DNA from: Mariniblastus sp.
Lineage (GTDB): Bacteria > Planctomycetota > Planctomycetia > Pirellulales > Pirellulaceae
Reading direction: 5' to 3'
NCBI GenBank assembly: GCA_028823415.1
Contig: JAPKBL010000042.1
Span: forward strand, 1-38,895
Length of the DNA: 38,895 bases
This document shows, one piece after another, positions 1 to 8,075 of the stretch; position 1 is the first letter of the stretch, and every line of letters begins with the position of its first letter. A program made the position numbers and the translations under genes. Below the pieces are notes generated by a model that saw only the letters and a list, made by a program, of their open reading frames with translations, did no database searches and had not been told where the DNA came from.

Positions 1-40
1 CGAAAGTGATAACCGCCCTCCGTTCGCACACCCCAAAGAC

Positions 41-70
41 CACCGCCATTCACCGCAAATCACCGCAAAT
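41..70. repeat. Short tandem 10-bp repeat at the end of the FHA gene
   Basis: The unit caccgcaaat occurs twice head to tail at 51-70 and is preceded at 41-50 by the near copy caccgccatt. It overlaps the stop codon of the FHA gene. It is probably slippage noise; no function is claimed. Confidence 0.5.
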
Positions 71-449
71 CGTTCTTCGTCACCAAACGCATTGGTTGAG
101 TCGAAGTAACACTTGGTTTACCCATCGTTCGATTTTCTGTCAGTTCCTCATCCGTCCACTCGAGTTTCAAGCAAATCGAACCGACGCGTACGCTGTCACC
201 TGGATTCAGAACTACTCGTTTCTTGATCCGCTGCTCATCGACGTAAGTCCCATTCATCGAACCAAAATCATGCACCGATAACGCGCCGTTTGCGTTGAGG
301 AAGAACTGGCAATGTCGTCGACTAATCGAGTCATCGCCGATCGAAACATCAGCATCGGGAGATCTGCCAACGGTTGCCGGCAACTGGAGAATCCACTCTC
401 GCTCAACCGCCACAGTGGCGGGGTTGTAAATCTGTAATTTGTAACGCAT
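60..449 (-). CDS. Short FHA-domain protein
   Basis: A 129-residue cytoplasmic protein that is almost entirely one forkhead-associated domain, which binds phosphothreonine peptides. The hallmarks are visible in order: GRS at residues 28-30, SRRH at 43-46 and the NGT triplet at 66-68 (with D61 and G63 ahead of it), then a final beta strand near residue 97. About 30 polar residues follow with no second domain. The ATG at 449 has a GAGG ribosome-binding site 5 nt upstream. It is last in the minus-strand run, 124 bp after the lipoyl-carrier-like gene, so it may be co-transcribed or have its own promoter. No Ser/Thr kinase is visible in the window, so its phosphoprotein partner is unknown. The fold assignment is secure; the role is not. 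Confidence 0.9.
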   Translation of the reverse strand: MRYKLQIYNPATVAVEREWILQLPATVGRSPDADVSIGDDSISRRHCQFFLNANGALSVHDFGSMNGTYVDEQRIKKRVVLNPGDSVRVGSICLKLEWTDEELTENRTMGKPSVTSTQPMRLVTKNDLR

Positions 450-573
450 GCCGGCCTCGCTTTCGCGTTGGAACTCAATTCATCTTACCCCTCTGAGAAT
501 TGAAAATCCAATTTTTCCCGCAGCGGAATTCAGCCATCTCGGCCGAGCCAGCCCTGAATCACGAAAAAACGCA

Positions 574-1056
574 CTATTCGTTGAGCTGTCCCTTGATGGT
601 TCGTTGCGTTTTTGCCCAAACAGAATCCAATAAATCAAGATATTGATCGACATTTAGAAAAACAGCATCGCTTTTTCGCATCTCGAAAAGCCAACCTTCT
701 CCATACTTATCGACATTGATTGCGGATGGATCGTCCATCAGCTTTACATTGAAGCCCAATAATTCACCCCCGCAAGGAGCAAACAATGCGCTCTCCGCCT
801 TCTTGCTTTCAATGCTGCCGATCTCCTGACTCTCCGAAATTTGCGAGGGCGCATCAAGAAGCCAATCTAAAAAATAGACATCTTGCAGCAGACGAACCGC
901 ATACGCCGCAAATCCAAATCGAACCAGCGATGGATCTTCTGGCGAGGCGATGGCCCACATGTGATTTTTAGCGTACTGGAAATCAACAGGGAATTCAGCT
1001 TCAAATTCTCCCATCATAAATTTCTGATTGGCATCGCTGCCGGAAGAGTCGATCAT
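574..1056 (-). CDS. GcvH-like lipoyl-carrier protein, partner of the radical SAM gene
   Basis: A 160-residue protein resembling the H protein of the glycine cleavage system. The central block has the H-protein pattern: G80-S-I-E-S-K-K86-A around the lipoylated lysine (K86 by alignment to ESVKA), FAP-x-G-GE at about 92-98, and DDPSAIN...YGEGWLFEM at about 108-126. The N terminus has HMWAIASPEDPSLVRFGFAAYA, an H-protein-like strand that lacks the usual HEW(L/V) form. The ATG overlaps the stop of the upstream radical SAM gene by 4 bp (ATGA, 1053-1056), so the two are translationally coupled. No gcvT or gcvP lies nearby, so it probably does not serve glycine cleavage. It is likely a dedicated lipoyl or dithiol carrier for the neighbouring enzyme. 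Fold is fairly sure; function is unknown. Confidence 0.8.
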   Translation of the reverse strand: MIDSSGSDANQKFMMGEFEAEFPVDFQYAKNHMWAIASPEDPSLVRFGFAAYAVRLLQDVYFLDWLLDAPSQISESQEIGSIESKKAESALFAPCGGELLGFNVKLMDDPSAINVDKYGEGWLFEMRKSDAVFLNVDQYLDLLDSVWAKTQRTIKGQLNE

Positions 1057-2363
1057 GTGTAGCGGATTCCCTGATGCTCTTCTTCAAAGAAAACAGGAAG
1101 CAACGCATCCGCGTTTAAGAATCCTTTTCGGGACAATTCAATGCGACCGCCCTCAATGGTTAACATCCCGTTTTCGGAATGTTGCTGGAATTGACTATTC
1201 CATTGCTGCGTAATATCAACCCCGAATTTGTTCTGGAAATAGTCCACATCCAGATATCCTCGCTTCAAGAGCAGAATCATTTCACGAACCAAAAGCTGAT
1301 GGTTGGTCGGTTTAAAGCCTCGCCCCAGGGGTAACTTCCCATGCTCCGTCAAATCCGCTTGATACGCTTTCATGTCGGCTTTGTTTTGATAATGAATCCC
1401 AGAAACATGCCCGAAACTAGCGATCCCAGTAGCGATCAAATCTGACCCTTGCCAGAGATTGTCTCGATAGCTGAAATTCACTTTGCTATTATCTTTCACG
1501 ACCGTGTAGGCACTGCTGATCTTATATCCGGCCTGAAGAAATTCATCGAAGGCATAATTGAGCCACGCCCGCTTCGTCTCCCAATCGGCGACTGGAGTTT
1601 CGATTTTTTCTCCAAGAATATCTTTTGAGTATACCGTGTTGTACGGGAGTTCCATTTGATAGATCGTGATGGATTCGGGCGATAATTTAATCGCTTCGGA
1701 AATGTTGTATTTCCAGTTATCCCACGTCTCCCCCACCATTCCAGAAATCAGATCGATGTTGACATTTTCGAAATCCGCGGCGGCAATCCAATCCCACGCC
1801 TTATAGACTTCTTTTGAAAGATGAGCTCGCCCATTCTCTTCCAGCACTGCATCCGAAAAATTCTCGATTCCAAGACTGAGTCGTGTTATTCCCAGCTCCT
1901 TTAACGTCTTGATTTTGTTTTCCTGCAAAGTTCCCGGTTCGCACTCGAATGTAACCTCCTCGGCCAGATCCCAGTTGATATTCTCACGGAGTCGATCGAC
2001 CAGTGAAACCAACTGACGCGAACTTAGAAACGAAGGGGTACCGCCGCCGAAGTAGACAAATCGAAATGGACGCCCGCCCATCACTGGCAATTGACTTACC
2101 AATTCGATTTCTCGACATAACGCGGCAACGTACTTTTCAATTTCCTTGGCATTTTGGTCGGTGAAGACCTTGAAATAACAAAACTTACAACGCTTGCGGC
2201 AAAACGGAATGTGGATGTATAAGCCTAACGGAGTGTCCGCTATCGGTGGTGAATCAAGCGCACGAGTAACTTCATCAAGCTGATCATTCTTCCACTGTGA
2301 GAAGGGGGGATAGTTTGAAATAAAGTAACTACCAACTTCTGTTTTGGTTGATTCAGATGACAT
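1053..2363 (-). CDS. HemN/HemW-like radical SAM protein (coproporphyrinogen oxidase family)
   Basis: A 436-residue radical SAM enzyme. The motif HIPFCRKRCKFC gives the CX3CX2C cluster ligands C55, C59 and C62. It is followed by YFGGGTPS near residues 109-116, the ECEPGT segment near 140-145, and SLGIENFSD near 163-171, all typical of the HemN/HemW/HutW branch. The C-terminal third matches the HemN C-terminal domain (REMILLLKRGYLDVDYF). The family includes oxygen-independent coproporphyrinogen dehydrogenase, heme chaperones, anaerobic heme-degrading enzymes and methyltransferases, so the reaction cannot be read from sequence. The 4-bp overlap with a GcvH-like gene and the absence of other heme genes argue against a simple hemN label. 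The ATG at 2363 lacks a clear Shine-Dalgarno sequence. It lies 47 bp after the propeller gene. Confidence 0.88.
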   Translation of the reverse strand: MSSESTKTEVGSYFISNYPPFSQWKNDQLDEVTRALDSPPIADTPLGLYIHIPFCRKRCKFCYFKVFTDQNAKEIEKYVAALCREIELVSQLPVMGGRPFRFVYFGGGTPSFLSSRQLVSLVDRLRENINWDLAEEVTFECEPGTLQENKIKTLKELGITRLSLGIENFSDAVLEENGRAHLSKEVYKAWDWIAAADFENVNIDLISGMVGETWDNWKYNISEAIKLSPESITIYQMELPYNTVYSKDILGEKIETPVADWETKRAWLNYAFDEFLQAGYKISSAYTVVKDNSKVNFSYRDNLWQGSDLIATGIASFGHVSGIHYQNKADMKAYQADLTEHGKLPLGRGFKPTNHQLLVREMILLLKRGYLDVDYFQNKFGVDITQQWNSQFQQHSENGMLTIEGGRIELSRKGFLNADALLPVFFEEEHQGIRYT

Positions 2364-2410
2364 AAGTTAAAAGGGGTTAAACGACTTTGAAAATTAAACG
2401 ATCGAATCGA

Positions 2411-3628
2411 TCATTTACTACCTAGACAATAGACAACACCGCGATCAGTCGCAATAACGAGCTTGCCGAAAGCCGCCGCCGGGGAGCTTAAAAAACCTCC
2501 ATTGAACTGCTTTTCCCACGCGACCTTACCTTTTTCGAGTCCAATCTCGTAAAACCGCCCGTCTGTCGAGCCAACAAATACGCGACTTCCCACGATAACC
2601 GGACTCGACTCAACTTTCGCCTTCAACGTCACGGACCAATTACGCTTTCCGGTCTTCCGATCCAACGAATACACCTGCCGGTTACGAGCCCCAAAAACCA
2701 CATGTTTTGAATTGACCGCAGCACTGCCACGAACCGACGCCTGCCCCTGCTCGCTGACAAATGACCAGTCGATGTTTGGCTTTTCCCAATTAACAGCAAC
2801 GAATTCAGCCTGCTCGGTTCCAAAGAAAACCTGATTCCCAAACGCCGCGGGGGTCGACTGGGTGGGTGAGAAAATATCCGCTTTACCGACTTCTTTCCCT
2901 TTATCGAGATCAATCACATGTAGAAACCCATCACAACCCGCAACGAAGGCACGATTCTGTGCAACCGTTGTGGAGCATTGAATTTGGTCAGGCGTCTCCA
3001 ATTCCCAAATGGCCGCTCCATCCAACACATTGAGAAGATAGAGCTTTCCGTCTTGAGAACCAAACAACACATGCCCTTTAAAGAAATTGGCGCTTGAATT
3101 GATCTCGCCTCCGGTTTCAATCTTCCAAACCAACCTTCCACTCGTGTCGACGCAGTGAAAAAAACCGTCGATGTCGCCGACAAATATTTTTTCGTCTTGA
3201 TAAGCCGGTGACGCGGCAATCCCAATCCCCAGTTTGATCTCCCAATTTTTTTCACCGGTCTGAAAATCGATTGAGAACAGCATGCCGTCCATGTCGGCGA
3301 TGTAGACTGTTTTTTTCCCGTTGGGCAGTTGAACAATCAGCGGCGTTCCTTCGAAGCCGCCTTGGGGGACTTTGAATTCCCAGACGACGCCAAGTTCGGC
3401 AGGAAGTGTCGTTGTTGCGACACCACTTGACTGTGCGTTTCCGCGAAAAACAGGCCAGCCAACACTCACTTTCTTGTCAGAATCATCTTCCGCACGAATC
3501 TGGGCTTCGGGTGAGATTTGCAATGCACTCACGACGAAAAAGCAACAAAATATAATGAACCAACACGGACGCCCAAGGCGAAAAGTCGCCCGTGAAGCAT
3601 TCGCGTTGTATTGAGTTTTGTCGTTCAT
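2411..3628 (-). CDS. Exported PQQ-like beta-propeller protein
   Basis: About 405 residues. An N-terminal hydrophobic segment (WFIIFCCFFVVSALQI) serves as signal peptide or anchor. It is followed by WPVFRGNAQSSG, the usual opening of planctomycete PQQ-like outer proteins, and then six to seven repeats with the PQQ/Trp-docking pattern (for example VYIADMDGMLFSIDFQTGEKNWE and VFVGSTDGRFYEIG). The repeats form a beta-propeller. No PQQ-binding or catalytic residue set of a quinoprotein dehydrogenase is evident, so it is more likely a structural or binding protein in the periplasm. I chose the ATG at 3628, which has GGAGG 13 nt upstream. A longer TTG-started frame to 3676 exists but is less convincing. 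It lies in line with the alcohol dehydrogenase upstream and the radical SAM gene downstream. Confidence 0.85.
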   Translation of the reverse strand: MNDKTQYNANASRATFRLGRPCWFIIFCCFFVVSALQISPEAQIRAEDDSDKKVSVGWPVFRGNAQSSGVATTTLPAELGVVWEFKVPQGGFEGTPLIVQLPNGKKTVYIADMDGMLFSIDFQTGEKNWEIKLGIGIAASPAYQDEKIFVGDIDGFFHCVDTSGRLVWKIETGGEINSSANFFKGHVLFGSQDGKLYLLNVLDGAAIWELETPDQIQCSTTVAQNRAFVAGCDGFLHVIDLDKGKEVGKADIFSPTQSTPAAFGNQVFFGTEQAEFVAVNWEKPNIDWSFVSEQGQASVRGSAAVNSKHVVFGARNRQVYSLDRKTGKRNWSVTLKAKVESSPVIVGSRVFVGSTDGRFYEIGLEKGKVAWEKQFNGGFLSSPAAAFGKLVIATDRGVVYCLGSK

Positions 3629-3765
3629 TTTGTGACTCACGCCTCCGAAAACCAAGTTGTCCACCCGCACATCCAATGCTCAACGAATCGCCACAGCGGA
3701 AGCGGCGTGTCATCGGAAGCAATCAGACATCATAGAAAAAAAGCGGAAGATTCAAAATTGTATTA

Positions 3766-3802
3766 AACAGCGTCACTTCAAACAGCGTCACTTCAAACAG
3801 CG
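3766..3802. repeat. Tandem 15-bp repeat between two genes
   Basis: The unit aacagcgtcacttca is present exactly at 3766-3780 and 3781-3795, followed by a 7-bp partial copy. It lies in the 179-bp gap between the propeller and alcohol dehydrogenase genes. It could be replication slippage or a protein-binding array; nothing in the sequence decides this. Confidence 0.75.
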
Positions 3803-3807
3803 ATGTT

Positions 3808-4959
3808 TTAAAACGCGCTTTGGTAAATCCCTAACAACGACTCTTGATTGACGTCCCGCGGATTAAAAGTACCCGTCCATTGAACCGCTGCCGCGGCGGC
3901 AAGTTCCGGCATTTGAGCCGCCTCGACACCACATTGGTCGAGTTTAACGCTCAGCCCGGCAGCTTCTATCAATTCGGTCAAAAATCCGGCAAGTCCTTCA
4001 GCCCCAGAGGATGGAGGTGGTAGGCCCGGCAATGATTCGCTCGTCCCCAGCAGTTCCTGATACCAAGCATTAAAATGAATACCATTGTACCGAACGACAT
4101 GCGGGAGCATTAAACCGACAGCCTGACCGTGAGCCGTTCCGTAGGACGCCGTCAGTGGATTTGCCAGTGCGTGGCCGGCGCCCAGCATCGAATTTTCAAT
4201 GGCAACGCCAGCGTACGCGGCTCCCAGCTGCATCGCCGCTCTGACCTCGAGATTGCCGGGATCCTTCAACACTGTTTTAAAATTGCCGGCCAGCAAACGC
4301 CAAGCTTCCCGCGAATACATTATCGAAACTGGATTTCGACGTTTCGTCACGAACGTCTCCACGGCATGGGAAACCGCATCGATTCCAGCCAACGCCGTCA
4401 CCAATTCGGGCTGCGTGAGAGTTAACTCCGGATCCAAAATCGCAATCCGGCAACTCGCTTTCTTGTCACCGCAAGCCATTTTCACATGAGTTTTGGAATC
4501 CGAAATCAACGCGAATGACTGCATTTCACTTCCCGTGCCGGCCGTTGTTGGCACCGCAATCATAGGCAGCATCGGTCGAGTTGCTTTCCCGACACCATGG
4601 TAATCATGCATCGTCCCACCGTTGGTGTAAACGAAATTGATTCCCTTGGCGCAGTCCATGGAACTGCCCCCGCCAAGTCCGATTAGCAATTCTGGCTCGC
4701 AGCGTTTCGCAAATTCCAGCCCGCGATCAATGTCCTCAGTCGACGGATTTTCGTGAGCCCCATCAAAACAATGTGCCTCGATCCCTGCCGCCGTCAGCGA
4801 TTGTATCGCCCGTTCCACGTGTCCCGCAGCAATAATCCCCGGGTCGGTCACAATGAGCGCCCGCCTTACGCCGAAGCTACTGGACGCCTCACCCAACTGG
4901 CTAAGCGCGCCCTGTCCGCAGATGACGCGAGTGCGAAGATTGAAATCAAATTCCTGCAT
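3808..4959 (-). CDS. Iron-type (group III) alcohol dehydrogenase
   Basis: A 383-residue NAD(P)-dependent dehydrogenase of the FucO/AdhB fold. GGGSS at 96-100 is the nucleotide-binding loop. The four metal ligands are all present: D194 and H198 in GIDAVSHAVE, H263 in GAGHALANPL and H277 in YGTAHG, at the same spacing as in FucO. The second His of FucO HGMAH (H267), which sits near the nicotinamide, is Asn here, which may alter proton transfer or substrate choice. It ends at normal family length. It lies 65 bp downstream of the acylating-type aldehyde dehydrogenase and probably reduces the aldehyde made by that enzyme, or runs in reverse. The ATG at 4959 has no clear ribosome-binding site. Confidence 0.93.
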   Translation of the reverse strand: MQEFDFNLRTRVICGQGALSQLGEASSSFGVRRALIVTDPGIIAAGHVERAIQSLTAAGIEAHCFDGAHENPSTEDIDRGLEFAKRCEPELLIGLGGGSSMDCAKGINFVYTNGGTMHDYHGVGKATRPMLPMIAVPTTAGTGSEMQSFALISDSKTHVKMACGDKKASCRIAILDPELTLTQPELVTALAGIDAVSHAVETFVTKRRNPVSIMYSREAWRLLAGNFKTVLKDPGNLEVRAAMQLGAAYAGVAIENSMLGAGHALANPLTASYGTAHGQAVGLMLPHVVRYNGIHFNAWYQELLGTSESLPGLPPPSSGAEGLAGFLTELIEAAGLSVKLDQCGVEAAQMPELAAAAAVQWTGTFNPRDVNQESLLGIYQSAF

Positions 4960-5024
4960 GCTATTTCAAAATGGTTAGTGAATCGGACCTTGGTGGGTTA
5001 TCTCGTTCAGCAAAAGCAGGGGAA

Positions 5025-6470
5025 TTATCCGGCTACCAATGCAGCGACTTTCTCTTCAGGCATCTGGTAGGCTCGGGACCGGAATAGAAAGTCAATCAAA
5101 TTCCCTTCATGCGGTTGCAGCCAATTCAAGCGGTTCGTCGGGATTGGACCGATATTCAAGCGATCGATGCTGGTCGCATCGGTGAGCTGATCAATCCAGC
5201 CCATGTCTTCTGTGATTGCCGTACCAACGAGAGTCGATCCAGCGGCTTTGATCATTTGATCCTGGGGACATTTAACCACACTGACAAACGGAAACATGAA
5301 TTCCTTACTTGCGATCTCGCACTGCGGGTTGGCCGCGTGAGCGACAATCGGCCGAATGTAAGAACAACGCGCTTGTTCGATCAACCGCTCACCGTAAGAG
5401 GCAGTCGCATCTCTGACACCATCGGCCTGCAAATCCTGCTCCACCATGGACAGAATCGCTTTCCCAACGCCGTCTGTCGTAAACGCTGCGAGGCCTGAAT
5501 CCGGGTGCTCCGGCGGCAATGCTTCAATCGGCCCGAGCCGTTGCGAAATCGCATCGGCGATTTCTTCGGTGTGCCGTGAGGCGTAGATTCCGGAACAATT
5601 AATACAGCTTCGCCCACCGTTGACGTAAACTGATTCGACCATCACATCGAGGTACTTTTCCCAATCGTCGACACAGTCATCACCGAGAAATATTTTCGAA
5701 AAGCCCGGGCCATGAACCTGGACTTTAGGATTACCCGAATACTGATCAATCGTTTTCTGTGATCCGAAAATCATGCTTCGCGAGCAGGCTGTCAATAAAG
5801 CCCCTCCGACATCATGACCGCCTGGGTAAAGCGAGATAACCTCCTTTGGAATTCCGGCTTTCTCAAATGCCGAGGCGACTCGATAAGCCGTCCAAGGTTC
5901 CGACGATCCCGGTTTTAGCACCAAGCCCATCTGAAGCGGCACAACGGGAAGCCAAAGGGTATGCACGCCGGGTGAATTCGACGGCAAAACCGCTCCAAGT
6001 ACAGGCGTCTGCGCCTGTAAACTGACCACCACGCCGCGCGATTCCATCCCGTATCCACGGCTGAGGATATCGAGATCCAGACCGCGGGTCAGGCACTGAA
6101 GGATCTCCGTCATGTTCCGCATTACGAAACAGTTCTTCTGCATGTTGGAACGACACATGTGCTCCGGTAATCCAGTCGACGCCGATTGATGAACGACGAA
6201 TTCGTCAGCGGTTTGTGTTCCCGAGCCAAGCGGTAACGTCTCATTCTCGAACAAATCCGCCGCGCACGCGACCTTCGCGATGAGGTCCTCGATCGAAAAT
6301 TGTTTCAGAATTTTCCGAGCTTCGCCGGCCTTTCGCATATCGCGACTGACCAAACCACCATTGGCAGAACTGACTTTTGCAATCAGTTCCCCGGTATTAA
6401 AATGAACAACTTCGGTTGTTTCGAGGGACTCGTACGGTTTGCCCCAACGAATAACGGGTATCTCAAGCAC
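5025..6470 (-). CDS. Aldehyde dehydrogenase-fold protein, probably acylating (acyl-thioester reductase)
   Basis: A 481-residue member of the aldehyde dehydrogenase superfamily. VLPSNSPGVHTLWLP (161-175) and LKPGSSEP (184-191) match the cofactor-binding segments, IFGSQKTI (234-241) the GS(T/P) loop, and NGGRSC places the catalytic thiol at C289. The ELGG block that holds the general-base Glu in hydrolytic enzymes is replaced by HGPGFSK (253-259). Loss of that Glu is typical of enzymes that make or use a thioester instead of free acid. This fits an acyl-CoA or acyl-carrier reductase acting between the upstream adenylating enzyme and the downstream alcohol dehydrogenase. The start is GTG at 6470 with GGAG 9 nt upstream. 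Similarity to LuxC was considered but not established. Confidence 0.88.
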   Translation of the reverse strand: MLEIPVIRWGKPYESLETTEVVHFNTGELIAKVSSANGGLVSRDMRKAGEARKILKQFSIEDLIAKVACAADLFENETLPLGSGTQTADEFVVHQSASTGLPEHMCRSNMQKNCFVMRNMTEILQCLTRGLDLDILSRGYGMESRGVVVSLQAQTPVLGAVLPSNSPGVHTLWLPVVPLQMGLVLKPGSSEPWTAYRVASAFEKAGIPKEVISLYPGGHDVGGALLTACSRSMIFGSQKTIDQYSGNPKVQVHGPGFSKIFLGDDCVDDWEKYLDVMVESVYVNGGRSCINCSGIYASRHTEEIADAISQRLGPIEALPPEHPDSGLAAFTTDGVGKAILSMVEQDLQADGVRDATASYGERLIEQARCSYIRPIVAHAANPQCEIASKEFMFPFVSVVKCPQDQMIKAAGSTLVGTAITEDMGWIDQLTDATSIDRLNIGPIPTNRLNWLQPHEGNLIDFLFRSRAYQMPEEKVAALVAG

Positions 6471-6603
6471 TTGTCAAAACTCCAATTGATTTTCGGATGT
6501 CGCACTAAGCGATCAAATCTTAGGCGGGGAACCGACAGGTCCCCGGCAGTCTAAGATCTCTCGCAGAAATAAGTCTTAAGCGAGTTGCCCCGCATTAAAT
6601 CGT

Positions 6604-7725
6604 CTAATAAACACCGACCGTCGTCGACGCCGCAATTTCGTGAAACGGCCTCACGCCGCTAACGCCGTCCCACGGAAAAGTCGCAAACGGCAGCTCTCGC
6701 TCCCCCTCGTCTCGTTCTAGAAAACCCGGCACAAAGAATTCGGAAGTCAGAGTCGTCAACTTCACGCGCCCGGTCTCGCCGAATCCGACAACCGAATTGT
6801 GGTCATCAAAACTAACGACCTCCGTTACCGCTCGTGGCTGTGGGGCGTAGTAAGAAATCTTGTATTTTTCCTCAGCCGTCACCGGTTTGCTGCACGCTAA
6901 ACCCATCAGTGTATTTCCGTAAGTCGGGGTCATGTAGATCCCGCTCTCTTCTGGTGGTCCACCAAACAATTCTTCGACACAGTAGCGCGTCCACTGAGGT
7001 GTGAATTCCGTCCCGCCAGAGAAAATCCCGGTAATCCCGGTTTCCGCAAGAGTCGTCCCGCGTTCTTCGAGACCAAGGCATAGGGACTCGATTAGCTTTG
7101 GCGTTCCGAACATGCACTTGATGTTGTGATTGGCCGTAAGAACAGTCACCGCTTGGTCAATACAATGCTTTTTGTATTCCTCAAGATGTTCCATCCAACC
7201 CTTTTTGATCAACTTAACGACCCATCGAGGATCCAAATCAATGCAAAAACTAATCCCCCCGCGGACCTGAGCCAAATGCTCGACTGCCAGTCGAAGGCGC
7301 CGAGGCCCGGAGGGCCCGAGCATTAGCCAGTTCCCCCCCTTCGGGAAATACTGATCAGGTAACGTCTCACTGAAAACTTCATAGTCGATTCGAAAATCAT
7401 CGACGACCACCCGGCTCTTGGGAACGCCAGTCGTGCCGCCGGTTTCGAAGACATAGGTTGGCCGATCCGCGTGATCCTTCATCCGCCATCGTTCGACGGG
7501 GCCTCCCCGTAACCAGTCGTCTTCAAAGAGCGGGAACTTCTTCAAGTCATCATAAACCTTGACTTCGGTGAGTGGATCGAAGTTCAGCTCTGACTTTTTA
7601 GAAAGCCAAAATGGGCATCCCGTCGAATCGTGAAAGTGACGTTGGACCGTGTTGTAAGTGTGTTCATCAAGCCGATCTTTGGCTTGTGTGACAGCTGTTT
7701 CAAGATCAATTTGGGTCGTTGACAT
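6604..7725 (-). CDS. LuxE/PaaK-like acyl-adenylating enzyme
   Basis: A 373-residue protein of the adenylate-forming superfamily. The Gly/Thr-rich phosphate loop ETGGTTGVPKSR is at residues 94-105. Further landmarks are FSGGTEFTPQW (about 235-245, adenine-binding region), YMTPTYGNT (about 264-272) and GFGETGRV (about 315-322). It lacks the roughly 100-residue C-terminal lid of full acyl-CoA ligases, so its size is closer to LuxE (acyl-protein synthetase) than to PaaK. It is first in the operon: the reductase follows after 133 bp and the alcohol dehydrogenase after that. The likely role is activation of a carboxylic acid as its adenylate and transfer to a thiol. The substrate is unknown. The ATG at 7725 lacks a strong ribosome-binding site. 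Confidence 0.8.
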   Translation of the reverse strand: MSTTQIDLETAVTQAKDRLDEHTYNTVQRHFHDSTGCPFWLSKKSELNFDPLTEVKVYDDLKKFPLFEDDWLRGGPVERWRMKDHADRPTYVFETGGTTGVPKSRVVVDDFRIDYEVFSETLPDQYFPKGGNWLMLGPSGPRRLRLAVEHLAQVRGGISFCIDLDPRWVVKLIKKGWMEHLEEYKKHCIDQAVTVLTANHNIKCMFGTPKLIESLCLGLEERGTTLAETGITGIFSGGTEFTPQWTRYCVEELFGGPPEESGIYMTPTYGNTLMGLACSKPVTAEEKYKISYYAPQPRAVTEVVSFDDHNSVVGFGETGRVKLTTLTSEFFVPGFLERDEGERELPFATFPWDGVSGVRPFHEIAASTTVGVY

Positions 7726-8075
7726 GGTACTCGCGTAATCAGGTTGGTTCCAAAAAAATGGGGTTTGCAGGTCTACTATAACCGACGATCATCAATCATC
7801 GTAACGCTCATTTGGCCACCGGATTGCGTTAAAATAAGGACTGTCTGTCCATGAGATACACCGACCGGGTAAATTATCGGAGTAAAAACGGGCATCAGAG
7901 GCTATCCTCCACTTCCAGAGAATCGGCTAAAACACCGTGGATCTTCAAGATCACAAGAAAATCCAATCACAACACCGTCGTGATTTAGGTTTTTCAGCAG
8001 GAAACGCGGGGAATTCCATCCGCTCCACCCAAACATGCTCGATTCAAATGAACGTCGATGTTCATCCAATCCGCC
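7726..8075. other. 350-bp intergenic region with a weak minus-strand promoter candidate
   Basis: No gene is seen here; the open frames are short and unconvincing. On the minus strand TATAGT (7775-7780) sits about 45 bp before the start of the adenylating-enzyme gene and resembles a -10 box, but the -35 position (TACGAT) is poor. The region separates the mcs operon from the alcohol operon on the same strand. Confidence 0.4.

Noticed and set aside
1053..2363. hemN (coproporphyrinogen dehydrogenase)
   Set aside because: Family members have several reactions and the context offers no heme link.
3657..3851. Plus-strand frame with KQRHF repeats
   Set aside because: The repeats reflect the 15-bp intergenic DNA repeat; no ribosome-binding site.
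5025..6470. LuxC acyl-CoA reductase
   Set aside because: Size and context fit, but the N terminus and cofactor segments look like general aldehyde dehydrogenases; without a profile search I kept a wider label.
3808..7725. Bacterial microcompartment locus, as in other planctomycetes
   Set aside because: The aldehyde and alcohol dehydrogenases recall such loci, but no shell-protein gene (BMC or pentamer) is in the window.
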